Origin: Cellulosilyticum sp. I15G10I2
Lineage (GTDB): Bacteria > Bacillota > Clostridia > Lachnospirales > Cellulosilyticaceae
Length of the DNA: 64,000 nt
Assembly: GCF_900095725.1 (NCBI RefSeq)
Contig: NZ_FMMP01000015.1
Location: 164,364-228,363, forward strand
Direction: 5' to 3'
Both the position numbers and the translations under genes were made by a program. Under the pieces are notes generated by a model that did no database searches, had not been told where the DNA came from, and worked only from the letters and a program-made list of their open reading frames with translations. Shown one piece after another: positions 33,019 to 42,674 of this stretch (position 1 is the first letter of the stretch; each line of letters starts with the position of its first letter).

Positions 33019-34344
33019 ATGAAATTAAGAAAGACTCTTATGTTAACTCTTAGTTGTATTATGGCAGTAGGTTCAGCTGGATGTGCATCAAAAACAACCA
33101 ATCAAGCACCGGCTGCAGGCAGTGAAACTGTTCAAGGTGGAAATGCCAGTTCAGAACAGATTACTTTAAGAATGGCTTGGTGGGGATCTCAAGCGCGTCA
33201 TGATGCAACAACAAAAGTCATTGAGATGTACCAAGAACAAAACCCTAATGTTAAAATCGAAGCAGAGTTCTATGATTTTGATGGATACTTTACAAAACTT
33301 AATACATTAGTAGCCGCTAATGGTGTTTGGGATATTTTCCAATTAGGAGGCAACTTCCCTACATATATTGATAAAATTGTTCCTCTTGATGAGTATATTA
33401 AAGACGGCATTGTTGATGTTTCAAATACAACAGAAGCATTTTTACTTACAACACAATCAGAAGGTAAACAAATCGGCATTTCTAATGGTGTTAACACTTA
33501 TGGTATTGCGTATGATCCAGCAATGTTTAAAGAAGCTGGTGTTGAAGAACCAACAGAAAATTGGACATGGGATGATTTTAAGAATGCCGCTTTAACCATT
33601 CATGAAAAGTTAGATATATATGGAAGTTCTAAAATAGATGACTTTATTGCAGGGGGGTCAATGGGAGTATCTCAAGAAGACTACGCCTTAAACTTCTTTG
33701 CGGTATCAAATGATAAATTAGGTTTTGATGATCCTAATATGTTAGTAGACTACTTGCAAATGAAAAAAGATTTGGTAGACGCAGGGGCGTATCCAGATCC
33801 AGGAGCAATTGCTGAAATTAAAGATATTGAAGGAGATTACCTTGTAACTGGTGAAGCTGCTATGACTTGGGTAGCAAGTAATCAAATGCCTACTATTGCA
33901 CAAGCAGCAGGCAGAGAAATTAAGCTTGCTACAGTTCCAAGAAAAAAAGCAGATGGACCAGCAGGTGCGACAATTCAATCTTCACAAATGCTTTGTGTAT
34001 CCAAAGACTCAAAATATCCAGAAGAAGCTGCAAAATTCATTAGTTTCTTCCAAAATAATGAAGAAGCGAATAAAATTTTAAACGGTGAACGTGGTATACC
34101 TATTATGTCTAATGTACGTGATATGTTACTTGCAGAAGCAGATGAAGCAAAACAAGAAATGTATAACTTTGTTGATCTTGTAGGAAGTTTTAAAACTGGT
34201 CAAATAAATGTAATCAGCCCTCAGCCAAAGGCAGAAATAGAAGACCATTACAAACTATTACTAGACCAAGTTATTTATGATCGAAAAACAGCGCAGGAAG
34301 CAGCTAAAGAAATTTATGAGTTTGCTGCAGCGAAGTTCAATTAA
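33019..34344 (+). CDS. Sugar ABC transporter substrate-binding lipoprotein
   Basis: 441-residue CUT1-type extracellular solute-binding protein. Signal peptide with lipobox GSAGC (Cys22), then a Ser/Thr/Gly-rich linker and the binding-protein fold (ITLRMAWWGSQARHD; VKIEAEFYDFDGYFTKL; ENWTWDDFKNAAL). The GIAYDPAMFKEAGV segment is typical of oligosaccharide binders. It serves the two permeases downstream. Neighbouring GH43, GH65-like and GH4 enzymes suggest plant-cell-wall oligosaccharides such as arabinoxylan or pectin fragments, but the ligand is not determined. The ATPase is not encoded here, as is common for Firmicutes that share an MsmK-type ATPase. Confidence 0.93.
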   Translation: MKLRKTLMLTLSCIMAVGSAGCASKTTNQAPAAGSETVQGGNASSEQITLRMAWWGSQARHDATTKVIEMYQEQNPNVKIEAEFYDFDGYFTKLNTLVAANGVWDIFQLGGNFPTYIDKIVPLDEYIKDGIVDVSNTTEAFLLTTQSEGKQIGISNGVNTYGIAYDPAMFKEAGVEEPTENWTWDDFKNAALTIHEKLDIYGSSKIDDFIAGGSMGVSQEDYALNFFAVSNDKLGFDDPNMLVDYLQMKKDLVDAGAYPDPGAIAEIKDIEGDYLVTGEAAMTWVASNQMPTIAQAAGREIKLATVPRKKADGPAGATIQSSQMLCVSKDSKYPEEAAKFISFFQNNEEANKILNGERGIPIMSNVRDMLLAEADEAKQEMYNFVDLVGSFKTGQINVISPQPKAEIEDHYKLLLDQVIYDRKTAQEAAKEIYEFAAAKFN

Positions 34345-34387
34345 GATTAATAATTGTCAAAGCGAAAGGTAAATACTTTGCTTGCAA

Positions 34388-34430
34388 TAGGACTCTTATA
34401 CTGTTCTTTTAGTATAGTATAGGAGTCCTA
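34388..34430 (+). terminator. Intra-operon stem-loop
   Basis: TAGGACTCTTATACT pairs imperfectly with AGTATAGTATAGGAGTCCTA. No T-run. Such structures between binding protein and permease genes usually cause partial termination or protect the upstream mRNA, giving excess binding protein. Confidence 0.6.
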
Positions 34431-34484
34431 CTATTAAATAAAGAATGTAATTATTTACATGAAGATTAGTTAGAGGAGAATAAT

Positions 34485-35405
34485 ATGGATAATATAAAAA
34501 AGAGAGATTCAGCGACATTTTCTAAATTTCTTCATAATAATAATACGGTAGGTTATTTCTTTGCAGCACCGTTTATTATTGGATTTTTAGGTTTTACCAT
34601 TATACCCATGCTTACTTCCATGTATTATTCTTTTACGAATTATAATATGGTATCTCAGGAGAGTTGGGTAGGCTTTCAAAATTATGCACGACTATTTACA
34701 GATAAACGTTTTATAAATTCAGTTGCCGTTACTTTAAAATATGTGCTTTTATCTGTGCCTTTGAAGCTTATTTTTGCTTTATTCATTGCTTATTTATTAA
34801 CTAGAAAGAGCAGTGCAGTAAGTGTATACCGTTCACTATACTATGTACCGTCACTTATTGGGGGCAGTATTGCTGTAGCATTAGTATGGAAAGAACTCTT
34901 TTCTACAAAAGGACTTATTAATGCGATGCTTATTTCGGCGGGATTTGAAAAAATCTCATGGTTTGGTAATCAAAAGATGGCCATGATACCTCTTATTTTG
35001 ATGACGGTCTGGCAATTTGGATCCTCTATGATTATTTTCGCAGCAGGCCTGAAACAGATACCAAGCACCTATTACGAGGCCGCTAAAATTGACGGAGCCA
35101 ATAAAATTCAATCATTTTCAAAAATTACTTTACCATGTCTTTCCCCAATTATCTTATATAATTTGGTTATGCAGACAATAGCAGCTTTTATGGCCTTTAC
35201 ACAAGCTTTTGTTATTACAAGAGGAGGTCCAAATGATGCGACTAACTTCTATGCCCTTTATGTCTATAATCAAGCTTTTAAGTATTATGATATGGGATAT
35301 GCGAGTGCCATGTCATGGGTAATGTTAGTGATTATAAGTGTGATTACTGCAGTTATATTTAAAACATCTAAACGTTGGGTGTTTACAGAAGCCGGAGAGG
35401 AATAG
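34485..35405 (+). CDS. Sugar ABC transporter permease (MalF/UgpA type)
   Basis: 306-residue CUT1 permease with six membrane helices. FFAAPFIIGFLGFTIIPML is helix 1. The EAA loop that contacts the ATPase is visible as YYEAAKIDGANKIQSFSKIT-LP. It pairs with the permease 13 bp downstream and the binding protein upstream. Start ATG follows AGAGGAGAATA. Confidence 0.94.
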   Translation: MDNIKKRDSATFSKFLHNNNTVGYFFAAPFIIGFLGFTIIPMLTSMYYSFTNYNMVSQESWVGFQNYARLFTDKRFINSVAVTLKYVLLSVPLKLIFALFIAYLLTRKSSAVSVYRSLYYVPSLIGGSIAVALVWKELFSTKGLINAMLISAGFEKISWFGNQKMAMIPLILMTVWQFGSSMIIFAAGLKQIPSTYYEAAKIDGANKIQSFSKITLPCLSPIILYNLVMQTIAAFMAFTQAFVITRGGPNDATNFYALYVYNQAFKYYDMGYASAMSWVMLVIISVITAVIFKTSKRWVFTEAGEE

Positions 35406-35417
35406 GAGGGGCAGATT

Positions 35418-36332
35418 ATGAATATAAAATCTAATACAAAAACGAGTCAGGTTAATGGCCAGGCAGTGAATGCGCCTTGGTCTTCAACGTTTAGATTCAG
35501 CACACAAATGAGTAGGTTGTGCTATCACGTTTTTATTCTAATATTTGGGTTAATAATGATTTATCCTGTACTATGGATGATCAGCGGTTCACTTAAAAAT
35601 AATGCAGAGATTTTAAATGGTTCTTTAAGCCTTATTCCGCCAAATTGGAGATGGGATAATTTTTCAACTGGATGGAAAGGGTTTGGGGGAATAGGATTTG
35701 ACACCTTCTTTAAAAATTCATTTGTTGTAAGTGTTGTTTCAACTGTAGCAACAGTTATATCCTCTGCTTGTGTTGCCTATGCGTTTTCGAGGATCAAGTT
35801 TAAAGGGAAAAAAATTTGGTTTACAGCTATGATCTGTACAATGATGTTACCAGGACAGATTATTCTTATTCCTCAATATATTATTTATAACAGATTAGGT
35901 TTTGTGGGTACGATTATTCCGCTGATACTGCCTCATTTCTTTGGTCAGGCTTTTTTCATCTATCAGATGATGCAGTTTACATCAGGTATTCCAAGAGAAT
36001 TAGACGAAGCGGCTACGATTGATGGGTGCAGCAGATATTCGATTTTCACCCGTATTATTTTACCGCTTCTTAAACCTTCTATTGTAACCACAGTCATTAT
36101 CCAATTTTATTGGAAGTGGGATGATTTTATGGGGCCACTTATTTATCTAAGCAAGCCTATAACTTATACAGTATCTATTGCTATTAAGTTGTTTGCAGAT
36201 GCGTCCTCTACTACTGACTATGGCGCAATGTTTGCAATGTCCACGCTATCATTGCTCCCAGTATTTTTAATCTTCTTATTCTTTAATAAATATTTGGTTG
36301 ATGGTATCAGCACAAGTGGTTTAAAAGGCTAG
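35418..36332 (+). CDS. Sugar ABC transporter permease (MalG/UgpE type)
   Basis: 304-residue CUT1 permease with six helices and a hydrophilic 40-residue N-terminus. EAA loop: DEAATIDGCSRYSIFTRIIL. The C-terminal DGISTSGLKG is the usual ending of this class. It completes the importer's membrane channel. No ATPase gene follows; glycosidase genes do, starting 62 bp downstream. Confidence 0.94.
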   Translation: MNIKSNTKTSQVNGQAVNAPWSSTFRFSTQMSRLCYHVFILIFGLIMIYPVLWMISGSLKNNAEILNGSLSLIPPNWRWDNFSTGWKGFGGIGFDTFFKNSFVVSVVSTVATVISSACVAYAFSRIKFKGKKIWFTAMICTMMLPGQIILIPQYIIYNRLGFVGTIIPLILPHFFGQAFFIYQMMQFTSGIPRELDEAATIDGCSRYSIFTRIILPLLKPSIVTTVIIQFYWKWDDFMGPLIYLSKPITYTVSIAIKLFADASSTTDYGAMFAMSTLSLLPVFLIFLFFNKYLVDGISTSGLKG

Positions 36333-36394
36333 TAATCTTTTCATTTGTGACAGTATCACGGGCAAAGCTTGTGAGATGCATTGGGGGTAAAAGT

Positions 36395-38449
36395 ATGATT
36401 AATAGATACGAATTAGTTTCAAGACATAATCCTATATTGAAAGAAGTTGACTTGTTTTCTCCGCTTACGGTTGGAAATGGAGATTTTGCATATACCGTAG
36501 ATGTAACAGGCATGCAAACGCTATATACAGAGCATAAAGCAAGCTCGGTCCCTCTTTGTACGATGAGTAGCTGGGGCTGGCATACTGCCCAGGTGAGTGA
36601 AAAACAAGATGCCTATACAATGGATGATTTAGAAATGACAGAATACAACTATGCAGGCCGCAAGGTAACCTATGCCGTAGAGATGAAGGCAGGCAATGAA
36701 GAAGTTTATAAATGGCTCAGACATAATCCACATCGCATTAACCTAGGCCAAATAGGCTTGATCTTTAATGAAGAACCTATAAGGTTAGAGGATTTATCAG
36801 AAATACATCAAGAATTAAAACTATACGAAGGTATTATTGAAAGTCGTTTTAAGCTTCATGGGATCCCTTGCAAAGTCACCACAGCCTGTGATTATCATCA
36901 GGACGTTTTAGGCATTCACATTGAATCTGAGGCTCTTGCAAAGGGGCAGCTTAGTGTTAGGATAGCTTTCCCTTACGGGGCAACAGATATTACAGCTTCT
37001 GATTGGGAGAGTCCCAATAAGCATAGAAGTACTTTATGCCATCGGAGTCAAACGCAGCTTACGCTAAAGCGGAAGATGCACCATACTGTGTATTATGTTG
37101 ACTTTAAATGTAATGGGCCTGCAGTGTTTACGCAGACAGAAGAACATATGTTTAAAATATCAGCCAGTTCAAGTAATGAACTTAATTTTACAACCATGTT
37201 TTCAAAGGAATATCCAGGTGAATCCACAAAAATAGAAGAAATATTTAAAAGTAGCCAAGAAGGCTGGAGAAGTTTCTGGGAAGATGGGGCAGCTATAGAT
37301 CTGCATAAATCCAAAGACCCAAGAGCTATGGAACTTGAAAGAAGAATTGTATTGTCGCAGTATTTAATGGCTATTCAATCCTGCGGTTCTATGCCGCCAC
37401 AGGAAACAGGACTTACCTGCAATAGCTGGTATGGCAAGTTTCACTTGGAAATGCACTTATGGCATTCAGCCAATCTTCCGCTTTGGAATCGTACCAGGCT
37501 CTTAAAAAGAAGTCTTCAGTGGTACAAGGAGCAGCTTGAGGGAGCTAAAATGAATGCAGCAAGAAATGGTTATAAAGGGGCTAGGTGGCCAAAGATGGTA
37601 GCCTATAATGGGATCGACAGTCCATCTCTTATTGCAACCTTATTAATATGGCAGCAGCCACATATTATTTATATGTTAGAACTTGCCTACCAAAGTGGCG
37701 AAGGAGAAGCATTCCTTAAAGAATATTGGGAAATAGTTAAAGAAACAGCAGAATTTATGGTAGATTTTACAGTCTATAATGATGAAACGAGAAGGTATGA
37801 TTTGCGTTCTCCTATTATTCCCGCTCAGGAAGAACATGATCCTACTATAACCATCAATCCAACCTTCGAAGTAGAATACTGGAGATTTACATTAAAAATT
37901 GCATTCGATTGGGCAAAACGTCTAGGCTATGAGGCCTATAAATGGAATCACATTGCTGATAATATGGCAGAGCTGCCTATAAAAGATGGTTTCTATTTAG
38001 CCCACGAAAACTGTCCTGCTACATTTGAAAAGTTTAATAAAGATCATCCATCTATGGTTGGAGCTTTTGGTCTGATTCAAAGTGACAGAGTATCTCATAA
38101 CGTGATGAAAAATACTTTAGAAAAAGTATTTGAATGCTGGGATTTTTCTACAATGTGGGGCTGGGACTTTGCGATGATGGCTATGACAGCGGTACGGCTT
38201 GGCGATCCGGAAACAGCTATTGATATTTTACTCAAAGATACACCAAAGAATAGTTATGTAGCAAGCGGCAATAACTTTCAGAAGTTACGCCGGGATTTAC
38301 CGTTGTATTTGCCTGGGAATGGTTCATTGTTACTGGCCATTCCTCTTATGACGGCAGGGTACACGGGGTGTACAGAAAAACTTCCTGGATTTCCAAAGAA
38401 TGGCATGTGGAAAGTGGAGTTTGAGAACATGAATGCATATCCCTATTGA
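36395..38449 (+). CDS. GH65-like six-hairpin glycosidase (PGGHG-related)
   Basis: 684-residue cytoplasmic protein without signal peptide. It opens with RHNPILKEVDLFSPLTVGNGDFAYTVDVTG, the N-terminal beta-sandwich pattern of GH65-like enzymes related to protein-glucosylgalactosylhydroxylysine glucosidase. A long (alpha/alpha)6 barrel follows, with LEMHLWHSANLPLWNR and GARWPKMVAYNGID then LLIWQQPHIIYMLELAYQ. Many distant members are annotated only as hypothetical. ATG 36395 follows GGGGGTAAAAGT; the frame extends to a GTG at 36347 without ribosome site. Cotranscribed with the importer, so it likely cleaves or phosphorolyses an imported glycoside. Substrate is unknown. Confidence 0.8.
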   Translation: MINRYELVSRHNPILKEVDLFSPLTVGNGDFAYTVDVTGMQTLYTEHKASSVPLCTMSSWGWHTAQVSEKQDAYTMDDLEMTEYNYAGRKVTYAVEMKAGNEEVYKWLRHNPHRINLGQIGLIFNEEPIRLEDLSEIHQELKLYEGIIESRFKLHGIPCKVTTACDYHQDVLGIHIESEALAKGQLSVRIAFPYGATDITASDWESPNKHRSTLCHRSQTQLTLKRKMHHTVYYVDFKCNGPAVFTQTEEHMFKISASSSNELNFTTMFSKEYPGESTKIEEIFKSSQEGWRSFWEDGAAIDLHKSKDPRAMELERRIVLSQYLMAIQSCGSMPPQETGLTCNSWYGKFHLEMHLWHSANLPLWNRTRLLKRSLQWYKEQLEGAKMNAARNGYKGARWPKMVAYNGIDSPSLIATLLIWQQPHIIYMLELAYQSGEGEAFLKEYWEIVKETAEFMVDFTVYNDETRRYDLRSPIIPAQEEHDPTITINPTFEVEYWRFTLKIAFDWAKRLGYEAYKWNHIADNMAELPIKDGFYLAHENCPATFEKFNKDHPSMVGAFGLIQSDRVSHNVMKNTLEKVFECWDFSTMWGWDFAMMAMTAVRLGDPETAIDILLKDTPKNSYVASGNNFQKLRRDLPLYLPGNGSLLLAIPLMTAGYTGCTEKLPGFPKNGMWKVEFENMNAYPY

Positions 38450-38526
38450 TAACGTAATGGTTATGCAGAAGCGCTGTTATTTACATAAAAGTATGGGATA
38501 TTTTTGTAAGATAAAAGGAGAGAACG

Positions 38527-40068
38527 ATGATAGAGAATCCTATTTTAAAAGGCTTTTGTCCAGATCCTAGTATTATAAGGGTGGGAGAAGATTATTATAT
38601 TGCAACTTCTACTTTTGAATGGTGGCCAGGGGTAAAGATCCATCACTCTAAGGATCTGAAACACTGGGAGCAAATACCATCTCCTCTTCGAAGAATGAGT
38701 CAGCTTAATATGATAGGAGATCCTACTTCTGGTGGCATATGGGCACCTTGTTTAAGCTATGATAATGGCAAATTTTATTTAATTTATACAGATGTAAAGA
38801 CAAAAAAAGGCCGTTACTACAATAATCATAATTACCTCATCGAAACGGAAGATATTTATGGTGAGTGGTCAGATCCTATTTATTTAAACAGTACAGGCTT
38901 TGACCCTTCTCTTTTCCATGATACAGATGGCAAAAAATATCTTGTTAATATGCGTAACGGATTTAAAGGTATTTTAGTTCAGGAGTATGACCCTGTAAAT
39001 AAGTGTTTAATAGGAGAAGTAAAAAATATTTTTGCAGGGACTGAAGCTGGTTATACAGAAGGACCGCATCTATACCACATTGGTGAATGGTATTATCTTA
39101 TAGTAGCTGAGGGTGGTACAGGATATGGACATTGTGTAACAATGGCCCGTTCTAAAAGTATATGGGGACCCTATCAAGTAGATCCTGGAAATCCTATGCT
39201 CACCTCCAAAGAGGATGATGATGCTTATCTGCAAAAATGTGGGCATGCTGACTTTACGGATACACAAAATGGAGAATGGTATATGGTTCATCTTTGTGCC
39301 AGACCACGAAAAGGTGAGAAAGCCTGTGTATTAGGGAGGGAAACGGCCATTCAGAAGGTTTACTGGAATGAGGAGGGGTGGCTTAGGCTTGCAAACAATC
39401 AGTTTGAAGCGGCAAAGTTTGTAGAAGAACCAGCAGGAATAGAAGAACACCCTTTTGGTAAAATAGAGGAACGCGATGATTTTGAGGCGGAGGAGTTAGA
39501 TGTCCGCTATGTTTCGCCGAGGATTCCGCTAGATGATAATGCAGACTTAACTGCCCGCAAAGGATATTTGCGTTTATATGGGCAAGAATCTATGAATTCG
39601 TTGCACCGGGTCACTTTAGTAGCCCTCAGACAGATGGCGGTAAAAGCAGAAGCAGAGCTGTCAGTAGAATTTTCACCGAGACATCCTGAGCAACTGGCGG
39701 GACTAACTTATATGTATGATGCTATGAATTTTTATATTTTAGGAAAGTCAGTAAGTGAAGACGGCAAGCCTGTACTAACACTTCTTATAAGTGATACCGG
39801 AGTTATAACAGAGCTTATAGAACCAGTAATACTTGAAACAGATGAGAGGCTTTATCTAAAAGTATGTACCAGTCAAGATGGAAAAATTGTTGATTTTTAT
39901 TATTCCTATGACGGTAATGGGTGGAGACAAGTAGGTTCCTCTTGTGACACCTATATCTTGACAGATGAGCATTGCAGAGGATTTACAGGAGCGCACTTTG
40001 GGATGTATTGCCATGATATGACAGGTCTAAGGCTGCATGCTGATTTTGACTATTTCATTTACAGATAA
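38527..40068 (+). CDS. GH43-family beta-xylosidase/arabinofuranosidase
   Basis: 513-residue cytoplasmic glycosidase. The five-bladed propeller has the three GH43 acids: Asp13 in CPDPSII (base), Asp126 in GFDPSLF (pKa modulator), and Glu178 in TEGPHLY (acid). The C-terminal 190 residues form a beta-sandwich like those of beta-xylosidases (GH43 subfamily 12-like). It would trim xylosyl or arabinosyl residues from imported oligosaccharides. Start ATG follows AAAAGGAGAG. It is the last gene of the plus-strand run and converges with an AraC gene. Confidence 0.9.
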   Translation: MIENPILKGFCPDPSIIRVGEDYYIATSTFEWWPGVKIHHSKDLKHWEQIPSPLRRMSQLNMIGDPTSGGIWAPCLSYDNGKFYLIYTDVKTKKGRYYNNHNYLIETEDIYGEWSDPIYLNSTGFDPSLFHDTDGKKYLVNMRNGFKGILVQEYDPVNKCLIGEVKNIFAGTEAGYTEGPHLYHIGEWYYLIVAEGGTGYGHCVTMARSKSIWGPYQVDPGNPMLTSKEDDDAYLQKCGHADFTDTQNGEWYMVHLCARPRKGEKACVLGRETAIQKVYWNEEGWLRLANNQFEAAKFVEEPAGIEEHPFGKIEERDDFEAEELDVRYVSPRIPLDDNADLTARKGYLRLYGQESMNSLHRVTLVALRQMAVKAEAELSVEFSPRHPEQLAGLTYMYDAMNFYILGKSVSEDGKPVLTLLISDTGVITELIEPVILETDERLYLKVCTSQDGKIVDFYYSYDGNGWRQVGSSCDTYILTDEHCRGFTGAHFGMYCHDMTGLRLHADFDYFIYR

Positions 40069-40093
40069 CATACATGTATAGATACAGCGGGGA

Positions 40094-40981
40094 TTACTCT
40101 TGTTTTCTATCTCGGAGTTGATAAGTTACGGCCAGCATTTTTTTTCTGTATTTTAACGGAGTGGTTTCAGTATATTTTTTGAAGGCCTTTTCAAAAGAAG
40201 TGATGCTGTTATAGCCTAATAGGCTTGTAATCTCTGAGATGTTATAGTCACTGCTAATAAGAAGTTCCTGAGCTTTTTTAATTTTACAGATACTGATATA
40301 TTCATTAACTGTAAATCCTGTTACTTCTTTAAAAAGACGGCTTAAATAACATTTGCTTATGTAAAAATATTTAGCTAAATCATCAAGAGATTGTATCTGC
40401 GCATAATTTTCAGTAATATATAGGGTTAACTCGTGAATTTTCTGATGTTTTACCTTTTGAGAAGGTTTAGGCATTGAGAAAACATTTTCTTTTGACTGTA
40501 GACGCATGGCATAGATTAAGAGCTCTGTTAATTTGGTATAGGCTGCAAGTTTATAGCCTGGAGCTTTATTCTGAATTTCTTTGACAATATCAAAAAGTAA
40601 GTTTTCTACGTAAGACTGGCTTTTTGAATCTAAGTGCAGAACTCCATAATACTTTGAAAAATAATTTTCAAGAGAAAAGTCACCTACAGAAGCAAAAAAA
40701 GGCGCAAGGTAGTCGCTACGCAGCTCAATAACAATGCGATCATGATAGGCTTCACTCACAGATCCGGTTTTATGAATTTGATTATGATTAATAAAAACGA
40801 GGCTGCCTTCATTGACTAAATAAGTCTCATTTTCAATAAAATAATACCGCTCTCCCTTTAAAAGATAGTATATTTCATACTCATTATGAAAATGTTTAGC
40901 GGGCATAGTAAACTCAGAATCACGAACCACACGGTTAATAATCATTCCATCAATAATTTCTTCAAATAAAGTCTTTCTCAT
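40094..40981 (-). CDS. AraC-family transcription regulator (cupin + HTH)
   Basis: 295-residue regulator with an N-terminal cupin domain (KHFHNEYEIYYLLKGERYYF; NEGSLVFINHNQIHKTG) and a C-terminal double helix-turn-helix (about 195-290: LDDLAKYFYISKCYLSRLFKEVTG; SEITSLLGYNSITSFEKAFKKY). It probably senses a sugar and activates the surrounding glycan locus. I prefer ATG 40981, preceded by GGGGGTAATT, over an in-frame ATG four codons upstream that lacks a ribosome site. It is divergent from the GH4 gene at 41150. Confidence 0.92.
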   Translation of the reverse strand: MRKTLFEEIIDGMIINRVVRDSEFTMPAKHFHNEYEIYYLLKGERYYFIENETYLVNEGSLVFINHNQIHKTGSVSEAYHDRIVIELRSDYLAPFFASVGDFSLENYFSKYYGVLHLDSKSQSYVENLLFDIVKEIQNKAPGYKLAAYTKLTELLIYAMRLQSKENVFSMPKPSQKVKHQKIHELTLYITENYAQIQSLDDLAKYFYISKCYLSRLFKEVTGFTVNEYISICKIKKAQELLISSDYNISEITSLLGYNSITSFEKAFKKYTETTPLKYRKKMLAVTYQLRDRKQE

Positions 40982-41127
40982 AATTACCCCCATTGCAGTA
41001 TCATAAGCTTCAGTATAGGTTAGTATAAACCATCTAAGATTTTGAAAAACAACTTATAATAATATTATACGGTATTGAGATAGAATGTCTAGGGATAGCT
41101 GTAAATTGGGGGTTTCAAGCATACAAG

Positions 41128-41137
41128 TAAACGTTTA
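41128..41137. promoter_or_regulatory. Possible LacI-type half palindrome before GH4 gene
   Basis: TAAACGTTTA, a 10-bp palindrome touching the AAGGAGG ribosome site of the GH4 gene. It resembles LacI/CcpA cores and could allow catabolite control, but may be fortuitous. Confidence 0.3.
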
Positions 41138-41149
41138 AGGAGGCAAAAA

Positions 41150-42541
41150 ATGATTCGTGAGAATAATAAAGTTAAAGATATTCAAATTGCATATATTGGA
41201 GGAGGTTCACGGAACTGGGCTTGGACTTTTATGAAGGACCTTGCATTAGAAGCAGAACTTTCAGGAACAATTAGATTGTATGACATTGATAAAAAGGCTG
41301 CAAAGGCGAATGAAATAATCGGAAATAAGATCAGCCAAAAAGAAAATGCAGTGGGTAAATGGGAATACAAGGCATTGGCTTCTATTGAAGAAACACTAAC
41401 TGGAGCTGATTTTGTTATCATTTCTGTTTTACCTGGTGATTTTAAAGAAATGGCAAGTGATGTACATACACCAGAGAAATATGGCATTTATCAATCGGTT
41501 GGGGATACTGTAGGGCCAGGGGGTATTATTCGTGCCATGCGTACTATTCCTATGTTTTTTGAGATTGCAGAGAATATAAAAAAATATTCACCAGATGCGT
41601 GGGTTATTAACTATACTAATCCAATGACTATTTGTGTCAAAGCACTATATGCTGCATTTCCAGAGATTAAAGCTTATGGTTGTTGTCATGAAGTATTTGG
41701 CACACAGACTATATTAAAAAAAGCTTTAGAGGAAATGAGAGGGCTAAAAGATGTAGAAAGACATGAAATAAGAACAAATGCATTGGGCATCAATCACTTT
41801 ACATGGATAGACCGTGCAACTTATAAAGATATAGATCTTTTACCAATCTATAAAGAGTTTGTAGATAAGCATTATGAAGAAGGCTATCAAGTCGATGAAG
41901 AACATTGGCTTAACAGTGTGTTTAAGTCCTCAGAAAAAGTTAAATTTGATTTATTTAGAAGGCATGGCTTAATTGCAGCGGCCGGAGACAGACATTTGGC
42001 AGAATTTGTTCCATCAAACTGGTATTTGAAAGACCCAGAAACTGTAGCCAAGTGGCAATATAAGTTGACGCCTGTATCTTTTAGAATTGAAAACAGAGAG
42101 GCGCTAAAGGAAAAGAGCCGAAAATATGTAGACGGTATGCTCGAAATCGAGCTTGAAAACTCTGGAGAAGAAGGTATAGCTCAGATTAAGGCGCTGGTGG
42201 GGCTTAATGAACTTGTGACAAATGTTAATCTGCCAAATAAGGGGCAAATGGCTGGCGTGCCTTTTGATGCAGTTGTGGAAACCAATGCACTTTTTCAAGC
42301 CGGTACGGTAAGGCCTATTATTGCGGGAGGGCTTCCTAGAGAGATTGAAAGTATTACACTAAGACATGTAGAGGTTCAAGAAGGTATCATAGAAGCAGCG
42401 CTTGCAAAAGATATGGATAAAGCATTTAAAGCTTTTAGTGCGGACGTTCAGGTTTCAACGCTTAATCCAGATGATGCAAGAGCATTATTTGATGAGATGG
42501 TTGAAAATACAAAGCACTATCTTTCATATTGGAATATATAG
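41150..42541 (+). CDS. GH4-family NAD-dependent glycosidase
   Basis: 463-residue GH4 enzyme, which hydrolyses glycosides by an NAD+- and metal-dependent redox-elimination mechanism. Rossmann start IQIAYIGGGSRNW, NYTNPM (154-159), metal ligands Cys179 in the motif GCCHEVFG, and His216 in GINHFTW. The CHEV form of the metal motif points to non-phosphorylated alpha-linked substrates (alpha-glucosidase or alpha-galacturonidase-like members) rather than 6-phospho-glycosidases; this subgrouping is from memory. In this locus an acidic or alpha-linked side chain of xylan or pectin is plausible. Start follows TAAGGAGGCAAA. Confidence 0.9.
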   Translation: MIRENNKVKDIQIAYIGGGSRNWAWTFMKDLALEAELSGTIRLYDIDKKAAKANEIIGNKISQKENAVGKWEYKALASIEETLTGADFVIISVLPGDFKEMASDVHTPEKYGIYQSVGDTVGPGGIIRAMRTIPMFFEIAENIKKYSPDAWVINYTNPMTICVKALYAAFPEIKAYGCCHEVFGTQTILKKALEEMRGLKDVERHEIRTNALGINHFTWIDRATYKDIDLLPIYKEFVDKHYEEGYQVDEEHWLNSVFKSSEKVKFDLFRRHGLIAAAGDRHLAEFVPSNWYLKDPETVAKWQYKLTPVSFRIENREALKEKSRKYVDGMLEIELENSGEEGIAQIKALVGLNELVTNVNLPNKGQMAGVPFDAVVETNALFQAGTVRPIIAGGLPREIESITLRHVEVQEGIIEAALAKDMDKAFKAFSADVQVSTLNPDDARALFDEMVENTKHYLSYWNI

Positions 42542-42556
42542 TTTGGATATTTATTT

Positions 42557-42584
42557 AAAAGACGTCCGTTAAAGGACGTCTTTT
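42557..42584 (+). terminator. Terminator after GH4 gene
   Basis: AAAAGACGTCC-GTTAAA-GGACGTCTTTT followed by AATC. Perfect 11-bp stem. Confidence 0.88.
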
Positions 42585-42674
42585 AATCATATGCATGATT
42601 ATATTTGAAGTACTCTAATTTGCGCTGACTTTAACATAGAAAAATGATATAAAGTAAAGTCAAAACCTTGCGAT

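Noticed and set aside
34388-34430. Strong terminator ending the binding-protein transcript
   Set aside because: No T-run and no new promoter before the permeases; partial attenuation or mRNA stabilisation is more likely.
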